A stretch of DNA of 8,545 nt from JBGPBY01 sp041481485. Its GTDB lineage: Bacteria; Acidobacteriota; Terriglobia; 20CM-2-55-15. A program made the translations under genes and the position numbers. Position 1 is the first letter of the stretch; each line of letters starts with the position of its first letter. The notes under the pieces were generated by a model that saw only the letters and a list, made by a program, of their open reading frames with translations, had not been told where the DNA came from and did not search any database. The stretch is taken from positions 1 through 8,545 of the forward strand of contig JBGPBY010000319.1 of NCBI GenBank assembly GCA_041481485.1, given 5' to 3'. Of the stretch, positions 5,950 to 8,545 are shown piece by piece.

Positions 5950-6240
5950 ATGCTGCCTGCGGACACTTTGAAAACCAAACGCGAGGATGTGTTGCGGATC
6001 GCGCAGAAGCGCGGCGTGAGTCGCATTCGCGTGTTTGGATCCGTTGCTCGCGGTGATGCGCGACCAGAAAGCGATATCGACTTTCTTTTCGAAATGGAAC
6101 CGGGACGAAGTCTTCTAGATTTGGGTGGTCTCGTGTCCGACCTGCAGGAGCTCTTTGGTCGTCAAGTCGACGTTGTGACCGAGCGTGGGCTTAAACCCAG
6201 AATCCGTGCCCGTGTTCTCGCCGAGGCAGTTCCCCTGTGA
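5950..6240 (+). CDS. mntA: MntA-type nucleotidyltransferase antitoxin
   Basis: A 96-residue minimal nucleotidyltransferase. Residues 28-44 contain VFGSVARGDARPESDID, matching the MntA signature GSX10DXD with Gly30, Ser31, Asp42 and Asp44; Asp74 in QVDVV is the third metal-binding acid. In characterised MntA/HepT systems this enzyme transfers AMP units to a Tyr of the HEPN toxin HepT and so silences it. The toxin follows directly with a 4-nt overlap, supporting the pair. The ATG at 5950 was chosen because it gives the family's normal length; an in-frame ATG at 5923 would add nine residues, and neither has a strong ribosome site. The tRNA-Val fragment is about 150 bp upstream, so this pair would be the first cargo inside the putative element. 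Confidence 0.88.
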   Translation: MLPADTLKTKREDVLRIAQKRGVSRIRVFGSVARGDARPESDIDFLFEMEPGRSLLDLGGLVSDLQELFGRQVDVVTERGLKPRIRARVLAEAVPL

Positions 6241-6575
6241 GAGATCCGCGGGAAAGGCTGCGGGACATTCTCGAAGCGATCGAAAACATCCAACGTTACA
6301 CGACAGCGGGCCGAGCCGTATTTGAAAAGGATGAACTCGTCCAGAGTTGGTGCGTCCGCCACCTGCAGATCATCGGAGAGGCCGCTCGGTCATTGCCCGG
6401 GGAAACACGCAAGAGCATTCCACAGATTCCCTGGTCCGATATCGTCGGCATGTGGCATGTATTGGTTCACAACTATTTCGGGATCGATACCGAATTGGTT
6501 TGGAACGTTGTCGAAACTCAGCTCGTCGTTCTCAAAGCGGCAATCGAAACGTTCCTCGGTCCGGGAACAGATTGA
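6237..6575 (+). CDS. hepT: HepT-like HEPN toxin with altered catalytic motif
   Basis: A 112-residue all-helical HEPN protein (RDPRERLRDILEAIENI at 2-18, RHLQIIGEAA at 41-50, IPWSDIVGM at 64-72). It starts at a GTG overlapping the antitoxin stop (GTGA), with GAGG ten bases upstream, so the two are translationally coupled. Active HepT toxins are ribonucleases with an RX4HXY motif. Here the aligned block is GMWHVLVHNYFGID: His78 and the modified Tyr80 are kept, but the Arg position is Trp73 (TGG at 6453-6455), one C-to-T change from CGG. The usual family sequence at this point is GMRN-LVH-YFG. Loss of this Arg should cripple RNA cleavage, so the pair may have a silenced toxin or an altered target. 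The rest of the protein is full length. Confidence 0.88.
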   Translation: MRDPRERLRDILEAIENIQRYTTAGRAVFEKDELVQSWCVRHLQIIGEAARSLPGETRKSIPQIPWSDIVGMWHVLVHNYFGIDTELVWNVVETQLVVLKAAIETFLGPGTD

Positions 6576-6680
6576 TCGCTTCCATTGCGGCCGCGAACGG
6601 CGAGAGCACCTACGGGGTCATTCTATTCTGCGCTTGCGAATCTCTCTTCTGACGAGAACACCTTCAGCGTCGTGATTGCC

Positions 6681-6804
6681 AACATCTGGATCGTCTGTAC
6701 GATCATGGGCACGGGAGATCTCGACGGCGATGCGGGTTCCGACATCCTATATGAGATGAAAAGGAACAGTGAACAAGCAGCCGTTTTCCTTGAAGAAGCG
6801 AATT
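6681..6804 (+). pseudogene. Possible VCBS/FG-GAP repeat remnant
   Basis: One plus-strand frame reads WIVCTIMGTGDLDGDAGSDI, then LYEMKRNSEQAAVFLEE. This resembles a single VCBS/FG-GAP blade (W-x-V, GTGDFNGDGKSDILW, then AVWLM), with the calcium-loop-like DLDGDAGSD intact. A blade is one of several repeats in large extracellular beta-propeller proteins; here only one is seen, without start, signal or neighbouring blades. The match is by eye and the fragment is short, so this is tentative. The rest of 6576-6862 holds no gene that I recognise. Confidence 0.35.
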
Positions 6805-6819
6805 CATGTTCATTGTTCT
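6763..6819. repeat. Imperfect inverted repeat in the gap after hepT
   Basis: GAACAGTGAACA (6764-6775) can pair with TGTTCATTGTTC (6807-6818) using one G-U pair, across a 31-base loop. It is AT-rich and lacks a terminator-like T-run at the right place. It lies between the converging hepT and PD40 genes. Confidence 0.35.
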
Positions 6820-6862
6820 TCTTTTCCCTTGAGACGGTTTTTTCGCTACATGGTTCCTCAGG

Positions 6863-8194
6863 TCATCGTTTCAGCAGCAGTGTCCAGTTGCGAATGACTT
6901 TCACGGGTGAAGAAGCGTTTCCAACGTAGGCATACGGTGGGGGGGTGCGTGTTCGCCAGGCTGCGAGCGCTTCCGGACTGGAAGTCCGATAGATCAGCGT
7001 GCCAATAGCATTCACGTCAAAGCCTGCAATGCCAAGGTTGGGGTCATAGAGGACATCGTCGGCGACGGCCACGGCTTCCCCCGTCAGTTGGAGCCGATCG
7101 GCATTGAACGGCTGCGCGAAAAGCGTCGAAACCCCAGGTTTTGTTGGCCGAACAAACAGGAGGAAGCCCTGGGAGTAAGAAGCTCTCGAGCTGACGTCGA
7201 GCAATCGGGTTCTGCTGCTGGAGGCAAGCGAGCCGACGAAGACTCCCGCATTCTCGGGTTTGTCGGACAGAACCCTGAAAAGGAAATGCTGGTTGTCCGG
7301 GAGGAACCACGGAGACGAGTGAACCGTTTCCTGGAGCGCGCGATCCAGGGAGGTGGCGTCACTCACCGGCCCTCCGGACGCCGATAGTTTCCGAATCCAA
7401 TCGGTGGGCGCAATGAGAATCACGCCGTCACGATTCCAGGTACCACGGCGCATGGCGCCGACGTCCCGAGGAAATACGGCGATTTGCTGGACTGGCCCTC
7501 CGGCCAAAGCCACTTTCCTCAACCTAATCCCGTCGGAACCTTCACAATCCGGATTCCGGCCGCGCGCTGGTCCACAGATTACAAACGCGATAAAGCGGCT
7601 GTCCGGGGACCAAAACGGAGGAGACGATTCCCACTTCGTGCCCTCAGTCCCAGGCAAGATCCTGTCATCTGCGGAGTCGAGTGAACGAACCCAAACCCCC
7701 GCACGTGAACTGCTAAGGCGGTCATCCGGGACTGAAACGCCAAAACGCTCGCTCGGGTTGGCCCAGGCGACATAGGCCATTTTCTGCCCATCCGGTGACA
7801 CCGAAATGTTGAACGGGTCCGGGCCCAGCGGAACAGTAATCTCGAAAATAAGTTTATTGCGGGCCAGCGACGCCGCTTCCGCCTGATCCGGAAAATCACG
7901 AACGATACGTTCGTACGTCTTCTGCGCTTCCGTGTTTCCAACTCGCTGATAGAGATCCGCCATCCGCAATAGTGCTTTCACAGCGATCGTGTGATCTTTG
8001 CTTTGGCTAACTTTCTTGTACTGCTCGATGGCGCCATTCAGGTCACCCCGAACCGTTTCTGTCTCGATTGCCCGCTGCAGCTCGACTTCGTCCTTCACTG
8101 ATTGCGGTGTGCCTTGCCGCGCTACGAAAGTTGCCGAACTCAGTGCTAACCCGGCCGCAAGTGCAATCGCGATTGAACTCCGCTTGTGTCTCAT
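6863..8194 (-). CDS. Secreted TPR and PD40 (TolB-like) beta-propeller protein
   Basis: 443 residues. The start ATG at 8194-8192 is preceded by GGAGG (8207-8203) at eight bases. Residues 1-26 are a Sec signal peptide. Residues 50-115 are TPR-like helices (DLNGAIEQYKKV, ALLRMADLYQRVGN, YERIVRDFPDQAEA). Then come PD40/WD40-like blades: NISVSPDGQKMAYV at 129-142, PFWSPDSRFIAFV at 193-205, PWFLPDNQHFLFRV at 295-308 and GFDVNAIGTLIYR at 391-403. Such proteins are common in Acidobacteria, often near winged-helix regulators or Ser/Thr kinases, and probably act in periplasmic protein interaction or sensing. The C-terminus VIRNWTLLLKR is the family's usual last motif, but only about 30 residues separate it from blade sequence, suggesting a lost internal segment near 6900-6990. 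The regulator remnant 69 bp upstream is on the same strand. Confidence 0.8.
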   Translation of the reverse strand: MRHKRSSIAIALAAGLALSSATFVARQGTPQSVKDEVELQRAIETETVRGDLNGAIEQYKKVSQSKDHTIAVKALLRMADLYQRVGNTEAQKTYERIVRDFPDQAEAASLARNKLIFEITVPLGPDPFNISVSPDGQKMAYVAWANPSERFGVSVPDDRLSSSRAGVWVRSLDSADDRILPGTEGTKWESSPPFWSPDSRFIAFVICGPARGRNPDCEGSDGIRLRKVALAGGPVQQIAVFPRDVGAMRRGTWNRDGVILIAPTDWIRKLSASGGPVSDATSLDRALQETVHSSPWFLPDNQHFLFRVLSDKPENAGVFVGSLASSSRTRLLDVSSRASYSQGFLLFVRPTKPGVSTLFAQPFNADRLQLTGEAVAVADDVLYDPNLGIAGFDVNAIGTLIYRTSSPEALAAWRTRTPPPYAYVGNASSPVKVIRNWTLLLKR

Positions 8195-8263
8195 CTCTGT
8201 TACCTCCAGGACGACTCTGAGCCACTCTCGTTGGCGGCCTATCAGCCTCGGATCAAGAGTCTG

Positions 8264-8545
8264 TCAGTTTTCCACGAGTTCTCGATCAAAGCGGTACCCG
8301 AGGCCGCGGACACTTATCAGGAACCTGGGACGGGCCGGAGAGGGTTCGATCTTCTTGCGCAGATTGAGAACATGCTGGTCCACGACGCGATCGGTGATGG
8401 CAACGCCCGGCCCCCATGCCGCTTCGATCAGCCGGTCTCTGCTTAGCGGCTGCCCACAAATAACATCTCATAGTAGAGCGTAGATCTATCAGCCGAGGGT
8501 GAGCGCAAGCCTTGCCCCGCCAACGAGGCTGATGTGAGTGTCAAC
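8264..8545 (-). pseudogene. OmpR/PhoB-type winged-helix DNA-binding domain, decayed and partial
   Basis: The minus strand reads GQPLSRDRLIEAAWGPG, ITDRVVDQHVLNLRKKIEP and RPRFLISVRGLGYRF, then a TGA at 8266-8264. This is the C-terminal effector domain of OmpR-family response regulators (SR-LL--W, RTVDVHI--LRKK, TVRG-GYRF). Upstream in the same frame, LVGGARLALT fits the start of the domain, but stops interrupt it: TGA at 8491-8489, TAG at 8488-8486 and TGA at 8470-8468. The helix that should join the two parts is also disturbed. The gene continues past the window edge, so a receiver domain cannot be assessed and a CadC-type regulator is possible. It looks non-functional, although the longest intact piece (67 residues) covers the recognition helix. 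It probably once preceded the PD40 gene in one transcript. Confidence 0.8.

Noticed and set aside
5712..6026. Minus-strand open frame over the tRNA fragment, considered as an integrase C-terminus
   Set aside because: No tyrosine-recombinase motif (R-H-R-Y boxes) is visible, and it reads through the tRNA half and into the mntA region.
7088..7775. Plus-strand open frames across the PD40 gene
   Set aside because: They are antisense shadows of the TPR-PD40 coding frame, without motifs or ribosome sites.

Overview
The window looks like accessory DNA from a high-GC soil bacterium, most likely an Acidobacteriota of the Solibacter/Bryobacter type. This is inferred from protein style, not proven: secreted proteins with Gly/Ala/Pro-rich linkers or tails, a CEMIP-like (G8-family) parallel beta-helix protein, and a secreted TPR plus PD40 (TolB-like) propeller protein beside an OmpR-type DNA-binding domain. 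There is no housekeeping gene and no rRNA. Few genes look intact; much of the window is remnants.

Layout. (1) 2-1816 (+): C-terminal part of a large CEMIP/TMEM2-like beta-helix protein whose start lies off the left edge, closed by a strong intrinsic terminator at 1838-1869. (2) About 1937-3962: a graveyard of gene pieces. It holds a Gly/Pro-rich 3' end on the minus strand with a likely homopolymer frameshift, the C-terminal half of a Cu/Zn superoxide dismutase (+) without two copper ligands, an M23 peptidase (-) that seems to lack its usual N-terminus, and a broken partial duplicate (-) of the next gene, joined directly to the peptidase. (3) 3974-4987 (-): an apparently intact secreted two-domain protein (SnoaL/DUF8021-like). 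Its start region carries a 21-bp tandem duplication and a perfect 10-bp inverted repeat enclosing the Shine-Dalgarno and AUG. An IS91-like transposase tail (5031-5195, +) lies just upstream, in its presumed promoter region. (4) 5196-5742: no recognisable gene. (5) 5750-5796 (-): a clean 3' half of tRNA-Val(GAC), bracketed by a 9-bp inverted repeat and followed by an 11-bp perfect tandem repeat. This is the signature of a tRNA-targeted integration site, and the geometry places the mobile element on the right-hand side. (6) 5950-6575 (+): an MntA/HepT toxin-antitoxin pair with a 4-nt GTGA overlap; the HepT catalytic Arg is replaced by Trp. (7) 6576-6862: a short VCBS/FG-GAP-like fragment and an imperfect inverted repeat. 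(8) 6863-8194 (-): secreted TPR-PD40 protein. (9) 8264-8545 (-): OmpR-type winged-helix remnant with three in-frame stops, continuing off the right edge.

How it fits together. The MntA/HepT pair inside a tRNA-Val-associated segment is typical island cargo, but its toxin looks catalytically altered. The PD40 gene and the regulator fragment are on the same strand 69 bp apart and may once have formed a sensor/regulator unit. I see no complete, clearly new multi-gene system. The points most worth testing are the R-to-W HepT, the tRNA-Val integration junction, and the start-codon hairpin with duplicated initiation region.
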